NCBI GenBank assembly: GCA_001919865.1
Contig: MNIR01000004.1
Coordinates: 1 to 61,728, forward strand
Direction: 5' to 3'
DNA: 61,728 nt
Source: Gemmatimonadetes bacterium 13_1_20CM_4_69_16
GTDB taxonomy: Bacteria; Gemmatimonadota; Gemmatimonadetes; Gemmatimonadales; GWC2-71-9
The notes under the pieces were generated by a model. That model was not told the DNA's origin, did no database searches, and worked only from the letters and a program-made list of their open reading frames with translations. A program made the position numbers and the translations under genes. Positions within the stretch are counted from its first letter, which is position 1. Every line of letters begins with the position of its first letter. Positions 26,618-35,701 of the stretch are shown here, piece by piece.

Positions 26618-27924
26618 AGGGCGTGCCCCACCAGCGCCTCGAGCTGGGCGCGGGCAATGCGATAGTTGTAGCGCGCCTGGACCTGGGTGACCTCGGCCTG
26701 GGTCAGATTCGCCTCGGCCGTGACCTCATCGAGCTGCGTCGCCGCGCCCACCCGATAGCGTTCTTGCTGCACGCGCAGCGCTTCGGTCGCCGCGGCCACG
26801 GTGGCGCCGGCGATCCCGATCTGCGCGTCCGCAGTGGCGAGCGCGGCGAGCTGCTGGGTGAGCTGGGCGTTCACCTGGCGGCGCGCGTCGGCCGCCTGCG
26901 CGGCCGCGATGTCGCGCGCCACGCTCGCCGACACCTGGGACTGCTCGCGTTGGAACCCGTTGAAGAGCGTCCAGGAGAGGCCGAATCGCCATGAGAACGT
27001 CTCGGGGTAGTTGCCGAACAGCGGCAGCTCCGGGGATCCGATACCGGTTCGGTTCGTGCTGTAGGAGAGCGTGACGGACGGCCAGTACTGCGAGCGCGCG
27101 CTCCAGACCTGCGCGCTTGCCGCGCGCCCCGCTGCCTCGGCCTGACTCACGAGCGGCGCGGTCGCGAGCGCCGAGGCGCGCAACGCGGTCGTGTCGGGGA
27201 GCGGCGGCACCGTGGTGTCGGGCAGCGCCCGGACCAGCTGGTCCACCCCGATCTGCCGGCCGAGCGTGGCCTGGGCCGTGGCCAGGTTCGCCTGCGCCTG
27301 GAGCAAGGTGAGCTGGGCGCTGCCCAGGTCCACTGTGGACGTGAGCGTGTCGGAGCGGGTAGCGGCTCCGGCCTTGAACTTGTTCACCGAGATCTGGAGC
27401 TGTTGGCGGGCCCGCTCCACCTGCGCCTGCCCGACGCGCACCAGCTCCTCGTCCGCCAGCGCTGTGAAAAACGCCTGCTGGGTCGCGAGCATCGTCTGGT
27501 AGCGCTGGTTCACGAGCCCCGCGGCCGCGACATCCTGGGTCGCCGACGACGCGCGGAGGTTGGCGAACCGGCTGAAACCGTCAAACAAGACGAGGTTCGC
27601 GGATAGGCTGCCGCCGTAGGTGTAGACGGGTGGCAGGCGCAGCGTGCTGTTCGGATCGAACCGCTCCTGGTTGCTGCGGGAGGCCGAGGCGCTGGTGCTC
27701 ACGGTCGGCAGAAAGGCCCCCCACGCGGAGCGCTCGCCGGCGCCCGCGTTGCGCGTCGCACCGCGCGCCTGGACCATGGCGGGCTGCACGTCGAGCGATC
27801 GCCGGATCGCCTCGGCGAGCGTCACCTCCAGCGGCTGCTGCCCCTGGGCCGCCAGCGCGCCGGGCACGCTCAACGAAACGACGACCGCCGCGGCGGCCAC
27901 CACGTGTTGCCGCACTTCGCTCAT
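26614..27924 (-). CDS. TolC-family outer-membrane efflux protein
   Basis: A 436-residue outer-membrane channel subunit. A signal peptide ([20 protein letters not shown]) is followed by two tandem OEP repeats, the first with [20 protein letters not shown] and the second with [20 protein letters not shown]. Long Gln/Ala-rich coiled-coil helices form the periplasmic tunnel. The ATG at 27924 is chosen for the signal peptide; the open frame continues far upstream through other genes and is not real there. It overlaps the Spy-like gene by ATGA. Confidence 0.87.
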   Translation of the reverse strand: MSEVRQHVVAAAAVVVSLSVPGALAAQGQQPLEVTLAEAIRRSLDVQPAMVQARGATRNAGAGERSAWGAFLPTVSTSASASRSNQERFDPNSTLRLPPVYTYGGSLSANLVLFDGFSRFANLRASSATQDVAAAGLVNQRYQTMLATQQAFFTALADEELVRVGQAQVERARQQLQISVNKFKAGAATRSDTLTSTVDLGSAQLTLLQAQANLATAQATLGRQIGVDQLVRALPDTTVPPLPDTTALRASALATAPLVSQAEAAGRAASAQVWSARSQYWPSVTLSYSTNRTGIGSPELPLFGNYPETFSWRFGLSWTLFNGFQREQSQVSASVARDIAAAQAADARRQVNAQLTQQLAALATADAQIGIAGATVAAATEALRVQQERYRVGAATQLDEVTAEANLTQAEVTQVQARYNYRIARAQLEALVGHAL

Positions 27925-28322
27925 CGCTTCGTTCCGCCCGAGTCGACCTTCTCTCTTTGATGCCGATGCCGGGCCATATGGTCGCGGTACTTCGCCTGCT
28001 GGTCCGGCGAGAGCTGCGCCGCGACCTCGGCATCGAGCTCCGCCCGCATCGAATCGAAGCGCGGCCGGATCGTGTCCCACACGGCATTCATCCGTGTCCA
28101 GTGGCGCTGCAGGATGGCGTGGACGGAGTCGCGCTGCCGCGGCGTCAACGCCAGCTCGTCGTTCAACTCGGCCATGAGGCGGTCGACACCCCGGCTGCGG
28201 TCGGGCGCGCCGCCGTAGGCGGAGCGGACCCACAGGGCCCGACCGCCGACCCCCACGACTATTCCTGCGACAAACGTCGCCACGAGCAGCAGCAGGGCCC
28301 ACGCCTTCGAACGGTTCAGCAT
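27921..28322 (-). CDS. Spy/CpxP-like periplasmic LTxxQ protein
   Basis: A 133-residue protein with an N-terminal membrane anchor (WALLLLVATFVAGIVVGVGG) and a helical periplasmic part containing LALTPRQRDSVHAIL and QLSPDQQAKYRDHM, two LTxxQ-type motifs as in Spy, CpxP and zinc-resistance proteins. Relatives act as envelope chaperones or metal/stress sensors. AAAGGA upstream of the ATG supports the start. It lies between a sigma/anti-sigma pair and an efflux system, so a stress-sensing role is a reasonable inference. Confidence 0.7.
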   Translation of the reverse strand: MLNRSKAWALLLLVATFVAGIVVGVGGRALWVRSAYGGAPDRSRGVDRLMAELNDELALTPRQRDSVHAILQRHWTRMNAVWDTIRPRFDSMRAELDAEVAAQLSPDQQAKYRDHMARHRHQREKVDSGGTKR

Positions 28323-28337
28323 GGCGGCGCGTCCTTT

Positions 28338-28673
28338 CTAGTTGCCCAGCACGGAGGCCAGGACGACCTCTACCACGGGCGCCTGGGTGCGCGGGGCGAG
28401 CAGCGCCTCCGCGACTGTCTGCCGCGTCGATGCCGCCGTGGCCCGCCCCACGAAATACCCCGCCGCCAGGGCAACGACGGCGGCGGCGACCACCCCCAAC
28501 CGGGCCCAGCGGGCCAGCACAGCGTCCCACGTGGCGGCGAGGCGCACCTCGTCCACCCGCGCCAGCAGGCGCGCGAGGAACGCGGCCTCGCCCTCCGGCT
28601 CGAGCGCGCGCCGCAAGGCGGCGCCCAGCACCGGATCGGGCCGATGATCGAACGGCAGTGGTCCCTGCGTCAT
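28338..28673 (-). CDS. Small membrane protein, candidate anti-sigma factor
   Basis: A 111-residue protein. A cytoplasmic N-terminal helix region (DPVLGAALRRALEPEGEAAF) precedes one membrane segment (RLGVVAAAVVALAAGYFVG) and about 30 periplasmic residues. The ATG at 28673 overlaps the sigma factor stop. Position directly after an ECF sigma gene and single-pass topology are typical of anti-sigma factors, but no zinc-binding HxxxCxxC is present, so the call rests on context. Confidence 0.5.
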   Translation of the reverse strand: MTQGPLPFDHRPDPVLGAALRRALEPEGEAAFLARLLARVDEVRLAATWDAVLARWARLGVVAAAVVALAAGYFVGRATAASTRQTVAEALLAPRTQAPVVEVVLASVLGN

Positions 28674-29136
28674 CCGTCCTCCTTCCAATCTCCCAGCAAT
28701 ACGCGCAAGCGGCGTCGCGCGTGGAACACCTCCGACCGGACGGTCCCCTCGGCGATCCCGAGGATCCCGGCGATCTCGGCGTGGGAGTAGCCTTCCACGT
28801 CGAACAGCACGACGGCCATGCGACGCCGCGCCGGCAGCTCGGCGAGCGCACTGCGCAGCCGCTCGGCGAGCGCGCGCCGCTCCGCGACGACATCGGGGCG
28901 GGAGCCGCCTGCCACCAGCGCGGGATCGAGCGGCTCAGCGCGTCCTGCGCCGCGTCGTCCGCGTCGTCGGGGTCCGACAGCACGGCGCGCGCGACCCGTC
29001 GTGCCACGCCCGCGTAGCGTTGCGCCAGCGCCCCGAAGGCCGCCCGGTCACCGGCTAGCACGCGCGCGACCAGGGCGGGCTCGTCCTGCCGAGGTATACG
29101 CGCGGCGGGGTCCGGGGGTTGGGAATCAGGCTTCAT
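28670..29136 (-). pseudogene. ECF sigma factor gene with internal deletion and frameshift
   Basis: The first 67 codons from the ATG at 29136 encode sigma region 2.1-2.2 (ALVARVLAGDRAAFGALAQR, then DPDDADDAAQDAL). Region 4 (LPARRRMAVVLFDVEGYSHA through GIAEGTVRSEVFHARRRL) follows in a different frame, ending at 28670. Only about ten codons separate the two parts, against about 60 in normal ECF factors. Regions 2.3-2.4, which melt and read the -10 element, are missing. The gene cannot make a standard sigma factor. A region-4-only product from a GTG at 28915 is possible. A sequencing or assembly deletion is the main alternative. Confidence 0.75.
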
Positions 29137-30571
29137 CGAGGCTTTCCTGTGATCGGCGCCGCTGCGCCGCGTACAGGCCGAACCCCAAGGCGATCAGGAA
29201 CGCGCCGGCCGCGAAGACGATGCCCATCGCCTTGGGGAACAGCACCAGCACAGTGCCGAGTCCCGCGAAGGCGAGCGCAGCGGTGCCGGCGATCGCGCGC
29301 CGCAGCCCGCCGGCCACCCGTCGCAGCGCCACGACGGCGAACGCTCCCAACTCGTACCCCGAACGCTTGTGCGCCGCGTCCGGCTCCGATTCGGCGGCCG
29401 TCGTGGCGGGGGTGCCCACGAGGCGGGGCGGGAGCCGCAAGCGACGCGGCTCGAGCACGATCTCTCGGCTCGAGGCGAGGTCGTGGCGGAACTGAGCCGC
29501 CAGCTCTTCGGCGAGCCCCTCGCATTCGGCCACCACGTCGAGCTCGTAGTTCGTCAGCAGGCTCGAGACGTTGAGGTTGGTAGAGCCGACCCGGGCCCAG
29601 CGCCGGTCCACGAGGATCGTCTTGGCGTGGACCATCGGGCCCTGATACTCGAAGATCCGCACGCCCGCGTTGAGCAGCTCGCGGTACCCCATGCGCGTAA
29701 AGTTGCGGAGGACCGGGAGGTCGCTGGTTCCGGGGACGAGGATACGGACGTCGACGCCGCCCTTGGCGGCGTCGAGCAGGCCGGCATAGAGCGGCGCGGG
29801 CGCGACGAGGTACGCATCCGTGATCCAGAGACGCTCGGCGGCGCTCGCGGCGAGGAGCTCCACCGTGCGGTACACGCGCGCGCGTCGCGGCACCCCTTCC
29901 ACTACGCGGACGGTGGAGGTGCCACACGGCTCGGGGGCCGGCGCCAGCTCGTCCGGCACGAGCGGCGGACCGACGCGGCCCCAGATCCGACCGAACGCTC
30001 GGTCCAGCCCCGTGGCCGCGGGGCCGCACACCAGGACCATCGTGTCGCGCCAGGGACGGCGGCGGCGCTCAGGATCCCCCGCCCACTCGTCGCCGATGCA
30101 CAATCCGCCGACCATGGCCTGCGTGCCGTCGGTGACGAGCAGCTTACGGTGATCGCGCTGGAGGATCTGGAACGGGTGCCACGAGAGAATCCGGTGGAAG
30201 GCGCGCACCTCCGCCCCGGCTTGCACGAGCCGCCGCCAGTAGCGACGGGCCGTGCCGATCGAGCCGAGGGCGTCGTACAACACGCGGACCGACACCCCAG
30301 CCCGCGCGCGCTCGGTGAGGGCGTCGGCGAAGCGGCGACCGGTGCGATCGTCCCGGATGATGTAGTTCTCGAAATGGACCCAGCGCCGGGCTTGGGCGAT
30401 GAGGCCGAGCATGACCTCGAGCGCCCGGGGGCTGTCGGGATGATGCTCCAGTCGGTTACCGGCGATCGGCCGCGCGCCCGACGCCCGGTCGATCGCGAGG
30501 CCGAGCTCGTCGCGTACCGGCGCCGCGGCGACAGCGGAGCCGCGCCCCGCGACCCGAGAACGAACGCTCAC
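29126..30571 (-). CDS. Phospholipase D-family protein (cardiolipin synthase-like)
   Basis: A 481-residue enzyme with two HKD catalytic motifs: HRKLLVTDG with VGG, and HAKTILVDRRWARVGSTNLN about 150 residues later. Such proteins join phosphatidylglycerol units to make cardiolipin or transfer phosphatidyl groups. Unlike ClsA it lacks N-terminal membrane helices; instead two helices sit at the C-terminus (ALAFAGLGTVLVLFPKAMGI, VFAAGAFLIALGFGLYA). It overlaps the HD gene by ATGA and the sigma gene by 11 nt. Confidence 0.82.
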   Translation of the reverse strand: MSVRSRVAGRGSAVAAAPVRDELGLAIDRASGARPIAGNRLEHHPDSPRALEVMLGLIAQARRWVHFENYIIRDDRTGRRFADALTERARAGVSVRVLYDALGSIGTARRYWRRLVQAGAEVRAFHRILSWHPFQILQRDHRKLLVTDGTQAMVGGLCIGDEWAGDPERRRRPWRDTMVLVCGPAATGLDRAFGRIWGRVGPPLVPDELAPAPEPCGTSTVRVVEGVPRRARVYRTVELLAASAAERLWITDAYLVAPAPLYAGLLDAAKGGVDVRILVPGTSDLPVLRNFTRMGYRELLNAGVRIFEYQGPMVHAKTILVDRRWARVGSTNLNVSSLLTNYELDVVAECEGLAEELAAQFRHDLASSREIVLEPRRLRLPPRLVGTPATTAAESEPDAAHKRSGYELGAFAVVALRRVAGGLRRAIAGTAALAFAGLGTVLVLFPKAMGIVFAAGAFLIALGFGLYAAQRRRSQESLDEA

Positions 30572-31209
30572 CCCACCGGCGCCCCCGGCGGCGCCCCTGC
30601 TCCGGCCCCCGCCCCGGCCCCCGCCCCCGTCCCCGCGCCCGCTCCCAGCCCCAGCGCTCCCTCGACCGGGCGGAGCGCTTGGATCACGAAGGCGATGTGC
30701 TCATCGAGTGGGACGCCCAGCTCTTCCGCTCCCTGGCGGACCTCGTCGCGGTTGACGCCGCGGGCGAACCCCTTGTCCTTGAGCTTCTTTTTCACCGAGG
30801 ACACCTCGAGGTCGGCGAAGCTACGGGAGGGGCGCACCAGCGCGCACGCCACGAGGAAGCCGCACAACTCGTCCACGGCGAACAGGGCCTTCGCGAGCGG
30901 CGTGTCGCGGGGCACGCCCGAGTAGGTCGCGTGCCCGAGGATGGCGCGGCAGAGAGCGTCGGGCAGGCCCTGCTCTCGCAGCAGCCGCACCCCCCACGCG
31001 GGATGGCCCTCGGTCGGCGAGTGGTCGTCGTTCGGGAACTTCTCGTAATCGAAATCGTGCAGCAGGCCCACCAGGCCCCACGCATCCGGCTCCCCGCCGT
31101 ACGCGGCCGCGTACGCTCGCATGGCCGCCTCCACGGCCAGCATGTGCTGGCGTAGCGACGCGGACTGCGTGTGCGTCTGCATCAAGGCGAGGGCTTCGGC
31201 CCGGGTCAT
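30568..31209 (-). CDS. HD-domain hydrolase
   Basis: A 213-residue predicted phosphohydrolase. Metal-binding His and Asp residues are in LRQHMLAVEAAMRAYA, GLLHDFDYEKFPND and GHPAWGVRLL, with ILGHATYSG further on. This is the small HDIG-type family; substrate is unknown. The ATG at 31209 overlaps the asnB stop and fits the family start. The last 25 residues are an almost pure Gly/Ala repeat (GAGAGTGAGAGAGAG) that is probably disordered. Confidence 0.78.
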   Translation of the reverse strand: MTRAEALALMQTHTQSASLRQHMLAVEAAMRAYAAAYGGEPDAWGLVGLLHDFDYEKFPNDDHSPTEGHPAWGVRLLREQGLPDALCRAILGHATYSGVPRDTPLAKALFAVDELCGFLVACALVRPSRSFADLEVSSVKKKLKDKGFARGVNRDEVRQGAEELGVPLDEHIAFVIQALRPVEGALGLGAGAGTGAGAGAGAGAGAPPGAPVG

Positions 31210-33032
31210 GTCGCGATGTCCACGTTCCACCGTTCCGCCCACAGCTCCGCCATCAGAATCGGCCACAGCTTGCGGGCATGGTTGCGCGTTCCCTGGCGGT
31301 GCTCCGCCAGCAACCGCCCCGTCGGCGCGCCCGGGAACAGCCGCGGGTGCGCGAGATAGCGATCCGCGACCGTGGCCAACCCGGCATTGAGCCAGCGCGC
31401 CACCGGCACGGACAAGCCGCGCTTGCGCCGCCGGATCACGTCGTCCCGCACGAGCCCGCGCGCCGCTTCCTTTAATATCGCCTTGGTGGCGAGCCCACGC
31501 ACCTTGAGTCCGGAGGGCGCCGGGAGGACCAGCTCCAGCAGTTCGCGGTCGAGGTATGGAGCGCGCGCCTCAATCGAGGCGAGCATCGTGCCGCGGTCCA
31601 CCTTCACGAGCAGGTTGTCGGGAAGGTAGGACAGAAAATCGAGCCACAGCAGGCGGTTGACGGAGGGATCGGTCGGAAAGCCGTCCAGCAGCCCGTTGGC
31701 CCACGCGACCGCACGCGGGTCCGGGCCGAGCGCGCCGAACCACGTCAGATGACGCTCCACGACCGGCAGCTCCGCGGCAGCGACCAGCTGCTTGAGCATG
31801 AATTCGATCGTCACTTTCCCCGTCGAAGTGGGCAGCCGGTTCACGAGCCAGCGCAGCACCGCTCGTCCGGGGACCCGGCGATACAGCCCGGCCGCCTTGT
31901 GGCCCAGGTAGGTCGGGTAGCCCCCGAACAGCTCGTCCGCGCCTTCGCCCGACAGCACCACCTTGACGTGCTCGCGGGCGGCCTCGGCCAGCAAATACGT
32001 CGGCAGGATCGCGGGGTCGCCTACCGGCTCGGCCAGCGCGCGAGTGACGGTCGCGAAGGCGCGCTCGAGCGCCGCCTCGTCCGCCGTGACGACGTGATGG
32101 CTGGTGCGAATGTGATGCGTCACGGCCTCCGCATACGGGCTCTCGTCGTACCCCGGCTCGGTGAAGCGCACGGCGTAGGTGTGGATCCGCTCGCCGGCCA
32201 TCACCCGGGCCGCCGCGGCCGCGAGCAGCGACGAGTCGAGCCCGCCACTCGTGAACACGCCCACCGGCACGTCCGACATGAGCTCCCGCTCGACCGCACG
32301 CAACAGCGCCGTGCGCAGCGTCGCCGGCCCGTCGAGACGGGACGACCGCGCCGCTGCGGCCGCCGCATCCCAGTAGCGCCGCAGGGTCACGCCGGCGTGA
32401 TCAGCCACGAGCAAGTGGGCCGGCGGCAGTTTCGAGATCCCCGCGAACAGCGTGTGAGGGGCGGGGACGTAACCGAGCGCTGCGTACAGCTCCGCCGCCA
32501 CAGGGTTGACCCGCCGGGGTTGGTCGGGGAAGACAAGCAACGCCTGGATCTCCGAAGCGAACCGCAGCTCGCCATCGATCTGCGACCAGAACAACGGCTT
32601 CTCGCCGGCGCGGTCGCGTGCCAGTACGAGTCGTCGCAGCCGGTCGTCCCACAGGGCCAGCCCGAACATGCCGTCGAGCCGCCCCACGGCGTCGGGACCG
32701 AGTCGCTCGTACAACGGGACGATCGTCTCGATGTCGCCCGTTGAACGGAACGGGTAGCCCGCCTGCGTGCATTCCCGCCGCAGCTCCGGCGCGTTGTAGA
32801 TCTCGCCGTTACATACCATCCACACGGAGCCGTCGGGGCTCCGGAACGGCTGGTCACCGGTGGTGAGGTCCATGATGGCGAGGCGGCGCGCACCGATCCG
32901 CGCGCGCTCGTGGCCTACGATCTGCTCGCCGTCGGGTCCGCGGTGCGCCAGCGCCGCCGCCATGGCCGCGACGCACTGGGAATACTTGAGGGGCGCGCCT
33001 TGGAGCGACACCGCGCCGAAAATCCCGCACAT
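31206..33032 (-). CDS. asnB: Asparagine synthase (glutamine-hydrolysing)
   Basis: A 608-residue two-domain enzyme. Cys2 in MCGIFGAVS is the nucleophile of the N-terminal glutaminase; GDQPFRSPDGSVWMVCNGEI and GDIETIVPLYE belong to that domain. The synthetase domain has the ATP pyrophosphatase loop FTSGGLDSSLLAA and SGEGADELFGGY. It converts aspartate to asparagine using glutamine and ATP. Some homologs in envelope clusters amidate other acids, and its place after a glycosyltransferase makes that possible here. The start is fixed by Cys2. Confidence 0.9.
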   Translation of the reverse strand: MCGIFGAVSLQGAPLKYSQCVAAMAAALAHRGPDGEQIVGHERARIGARRLAIMDLTTGDQPFRSPDGSVWMVCNGEIYNAPELRRECTQAGYPFRSTGDIETIVPLYERLGPDAVGRLDGMFGLALWDDRLRRLVLARDRAGEKPLFWSQIDGELRFASEIQALLVFPDQPRRVNPVAAELYAALGYVPAPHTLFAGISKLPPAHLLVADHAGVTLRRYWDAAAAAARSSRLDGPATLRTALLRAVERELMSDVPVGVFTSGGLDSSLLAAAAARVMAGERIHTYAVRFTEPGYDESPYAEAVTHHIRTSHHVVTADEAALERAFATVTRALAEPVGDPAILPTYLLAEAAREHVKVVLSGEGADELFGGYPTYLGHKAAGLYRRVPGRAVLRWLVNRLPTSTGKVTIEFMLKQLVAAAELPVVERHLTWFGALGPDPRAVAWANGLLDGFPTDPSVNRLLWLDFLSYLPDNLLVKVDRGTMLASIEARAPYLDRELLELVLPAPSGLKVRGLATKAILKEAARGLVRDDVIRRRKRGLSVPVARWLNAGLATVADRYLAHPRLFPGAPTGRLLAEHRQGTRNHARKLWPILMAELWAERWNVDIAT

Positions 33033-33033
33033 G

Positions 33034-33086
33034 CCTCACCCCCTAAGCCCCTCTCCGCGTTGCGGAGAGGGGGGGCGAACGTGAGG
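33034..33086. repeat. Palindromic repeat overlapping the glycosyltransferase 3' end (element E)
   Basis: A perfect 11-bp stem CCCCTCTCCGC/GCGGAGAGGGG (33048-33058 and 33062-33072) has a 3-nt loop. It is flanked by a second pair, CCTCAC (33034-33039) and GTGAGG (33081-33086). The element lies between asnB and the glycosyltransferase and encodes the last 15 or so residues of the latter (VRPPSPQRGEGLRG). It has the look of a mobile extragenic palindrome that has extended a coding sequence. Confidence 0.65.
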
Positions 33087-34772
33087 TACGCAGGGGCCGT
33101 AGGCTGCGTAATGTCCATCGGCCGCGATCAGCGGGAGCGCGGCCGCGAGCACGGCGCGCGCGGCGCGATTCGCGGCGGTCGTGACGAATACGGTGGGCAG
33201 AGGACAGCGAGACAGCGCTTCGCGCCAGTACCCTTCCGGCAGGAGCGGCGAGCCGGTCACGTCCCGGTAGCGGTCCTGGTAGTCCGCGATGTAGTTGCTG
33301 GTGAGCTCCACCCCGGTCGGCGTCGCGACCGCGACTGGCCGTCCGAGATAGAACGCCAGCGACGGCGGGTACGCGAGTATGCCCAACACGGCTCCCCCTC
33401 CCCCCCGCCCCCCGGGCCCCCCCGGCTCCGTTCCGCTCACTCGGTCGAGGGCGGCGGCGGTGGCGCGGGCGAGCGCGGCGGCCGAGCGGTCGTCCCCCAC
33501 GGCAGCGAGCAGGCGGCCGCTCGCGAGCGGGATGGTGATCACCACCAGCGCATACCCCGCGACCACCACTTCCCGCCGCCGCCGCTGCGCTCCTACGGCG
33601 ACGAGAATGGCCGAGGCGAAAAGCGCAATGCCAAGCGCGAGTGCGGTCGGGGGGATGGCCACCTTTTCGGCCGGGGTGAGATCGATGGGGGCAGGTAGCC
33701 AGCGCGTAAGGGCGACGAGCGCGATACCGGCGACCACCGCGATAGCCGTGTAGACGCGCCACGCCGCCCCGCCCCCGGCGCTCACGACGATGTTGCGCGT
33801 GGCGGCGAGGGCGATCGCCGGCATCAGTGGTAGCACGTACTGCGGCAGCTTCGACTGGTTCAGGGTGAAGAGGACGAGCGGAACGATCACCCAGCTCGCG
33901 AGCAGCAGGGGCTCGCGCGCCTCTGGTGTGCGGCGGGCGGCCCAGACCGCCTGCCAGCCTCGCGCGCCTGCCCCTCCCAGTGCCGGGACGATCCACGGGA
34001 ATGCGGCCACGGGAACGATCGGGAGGTAGTACCAGAACGGGGCGGTGCGGTGGAAGCTCCCCGTCGCCACCCGCTGCAGCGTCTCGCGCACCAGCACGTA
34101 GTACGGGAACTCCGGGATGCGGATCGAGACCGCGAGAAACCACGGCAGCACCACCAGGGCGAAGACGCCGACGGCGCGCCACGGAAACAGGCGGCGCAGC
34201 CTGGTGCCGGTCGCGAGCGCGTGGGGGATCAGCGCCAGCAACGGGATGGCGAGCGCGATCGGCCCCTTGGTCAGCACGCCGGCGCCCATCGCCGCCCATG
34301 CGAGGATAGGTCGCTCCTCGAAGAACCACAGGATCGCCGCGGTGGTGCAGAGGGTGAGCGTGCTGTCGAAGATCGCCGTGCGCGCGTACACGAGCGGGAG
34401 CACCATGGTCGCGTAGGCGATCCCGGCGAGCCAGCCGGCGTCCGTCCCCCAGCGGCGGCGAGCGAAGGCGACCAGGAGGGCGATGGTCGCGAGCGTCGCC
34501 GCGTACGCCGGCAAGCGGGCCGCCGCCTCTGTGGGCCCGAGCACCTCCATCAAAGCCGCGGCGGCGGCGAAGTAGGCGACCGGCTTATCGAGGTAAGGGA
34601 GCCCATCGAGGTGCGGCACGAGGTAGTCGTTGGTCTGGGCCATCTCGCGCGCCACTTCAGCGTTGCGGCCCTCGTCGGGATCGAGCAGGCGGTACCCGTC
34701 AAGGTTCCACCCGAGGGCGACCGCCGCGAGGAACAGCAGCCACGGCAGGCGGGCGGGCGGTCGCGATAGCAC
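33036..34772 (-). CDS. Glycosyltransferase family 39-like membrane protein (ArnT/PMT type)
   Basis: A 578-residue multi-pass enzyme with about 12 helices. The first periplasmic loop has LLDPDEGRNAEVAREMAQT, the DxDE-type motif of ArnT and related lipid-linked sugar transferases, followed by PHLDGLPYLDKPVAYF. Such enzymes move a sugar from a polyprenyl phosphate donor to an envelope acceptor. A GTG at 34772 starts the frame. The end is unusual: a repeat element supplies the last residues. It begins the long minus-strand gene run and is divergent from the M48 protease gene. Confidence 0.82.
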   Translation of the reverse strand: MLSRPPARLPWLLFLAAVALGWNLDGYRLLDPDEGRNAEVAREMAQTNDYLVPHLDGLPYLDKPVAYFAAAAALMEVLGPTEAAARLPAYAATLATIALLVAFARRRWGTDAGWLAGIAYATMVLPLVYARTAIFDSTLTLCTTAAILWFFEERPILAWAAMGAGVLTKGPIALAIPLLALIPHALATGTRLRRLFPWRAVGVFALVVLPWFLAVSIRIPEFPYYVLVRETLQRVATGSFHRTAPFWYYLPIVPVAAFPWIVPALGGAGARGWQAVWAARRTPEAREPLLLASWVIVPLVLFTLNQSKLPQYVLPLMPAIALAATRNIVVSAGGGAAWRVYTAIAVVAGIALVALTRWLPAPIDLTPAEKVAIPPTALALGIALFASAILVAVGAQRRRREVVVAGYALVVITIPLASGRLLAAVGDDRSAAALARATAAALDRVSGTEPGGPGGRGGGGAVLGILAYPPSLAFYLGRPVAVATPTGVELTSNYIADYQDRYRDVTGSPLLPEGYWREALSRCPLPTVFVTTAANRAARAVLAAALPLIAADGHYAAYGPCVPHVRPPSPQRGEGLRG

Positions 34773-34899
34773 CGGCGGGGTCGTCTCAATAAGCTTGGCG
34801 TGTGGGTGATCGAGTTCGGGCGCTAAAGCTAGGGGAGCGCCCCGACGAGTGCCAGTTACTCGAGTCGCCGTCCCCCCAACCTTCTCCCTGGAGCTACCG

Positions 34900-35700
34900 A
34901 TGGATGCGCCTCAACTCACGCTTGACCAGCTGGTGTATGGGCGAGAGCGCTGGCTGTTCGGCGCGATGGTTCTCGTGGGCGTGCTCATCTACGCCGTCAT
35001 CGGGGTGATCGTGTACACCGATCCTTCGACCGGCGGCGTCATCATCTTCTACGGAGTGTTGTTCGCACTGGCCGGTTTTTTCGTGCACGCGCTCGCGCTG
35101 GGCCGCATCCGTGGCAACGGGGTGCTCGTCTCGGCGACCCAGTTCCCGCTGCTCAATCGGCTCGTCGCGAGCCACGCCCAGCGCCTGGGACTCTCTTATA
35201 CCCCCACGGTGTACGTGCTGGAATCCGGCGGCATCCTCAACGCCTTCGCCACGAAGCTCCTCGGGCGGAAGTTCGTGATCGTCAATGCCGACGTCCTGGC
35301 GTTGGCGGTGCGGCAGGGGGAGGCGGTGGTGAGCTTCATCGTCGGTCACGAGCTGGGGCACCACTGGCGCGGTCACTTGAAGTGGCGTTGGCTCACGACC
35401 CCGGGTCGCCTCGTCCCCTACCTGGGTGCGGCTTACTCACGAGCCTGCGAGTTCACGTGCGACCGAGTGGGCGCATACTGCGAGCCGAACGGCGCGATCG
35501 CGGGCCTGCTGGTGCTCGCCGCCGGGAGCTGGCTCCACCAGCATGTGAACGCGCACGAGTTCGCCCGCCAAGCCGAGGCCGATCGAGGCTTCTGGATTCG
35601 GCGCGCCGAACTGGTCTCGTCGCACCCTCGTCTCCCGAGGCGGGTGGCGGCGCTGTTTGAGCTCGGGGTAGCGAGCCCGGCGACCGAGCCGCTCGCATGA
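34900..35700 (+). CDS. M48-family metalloprotease, membrane-bound (HtpX-like)
   Basis: A 266-residue zinc protease. Two N-terminal membrane helices (WLFGAMVLVGVLIYAVIGVI and VIIFYGVLFALAGFFVHAL) precede the catalytic domain with HELGHH (HExxH), the third-ligand region SRACEFTCDRVGAY and ILNAFATKLLGRKFVIVNAD. Family members degrade misfolded membrane proteins. The ATG at 34900 has GGAG 6 nt upstream; an ATG at 34849 is in frame but less likely. It ends 1 bp before a convergent decarboxylase remnant. Confidence 0.85.
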   Translation: MDAPQLTLDQLVYGRERWLFGAMVLVGVLIYAVIGVIVYTDPSTGGVIIFYGVLFALAGFFVHALALGRIRGNGVLVSATQFPLLNRLVASHAQRLGLSYTPTVYVLESGGILNAFATKLLGRKFVIVNADVLALAVRQGEAVVSFIVGHELGHHWRGHLKWRWLTTPGRLVPYLGAAYSRACEFTCDRVGAYCEPNGAIAGLLVLAAGSWLHQHVNAHEFARQAEADRGFWIRRAELVSSHPRLPRRVAALFELGVASPATEPLA

Positions 35701-35701
35701 C

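Noticed and set aside
26614-29136. A continuous 840-codon frame suggesting a sigma factor-TolC fusion
   Set aside because: The stretch between the sigma N-terminus and the TolC signal peptide is antisense-like junk running through the Spy-like and anti-sigma genes; TolC has its own signal peptide and coupled ATG at 27924.
30580-30660. CCCCGC-type short repeats as a CRISPR or VNTR array
   Set aside because: Units are too short and irregular; they encode the Gly/Ala tail of the HD protein.
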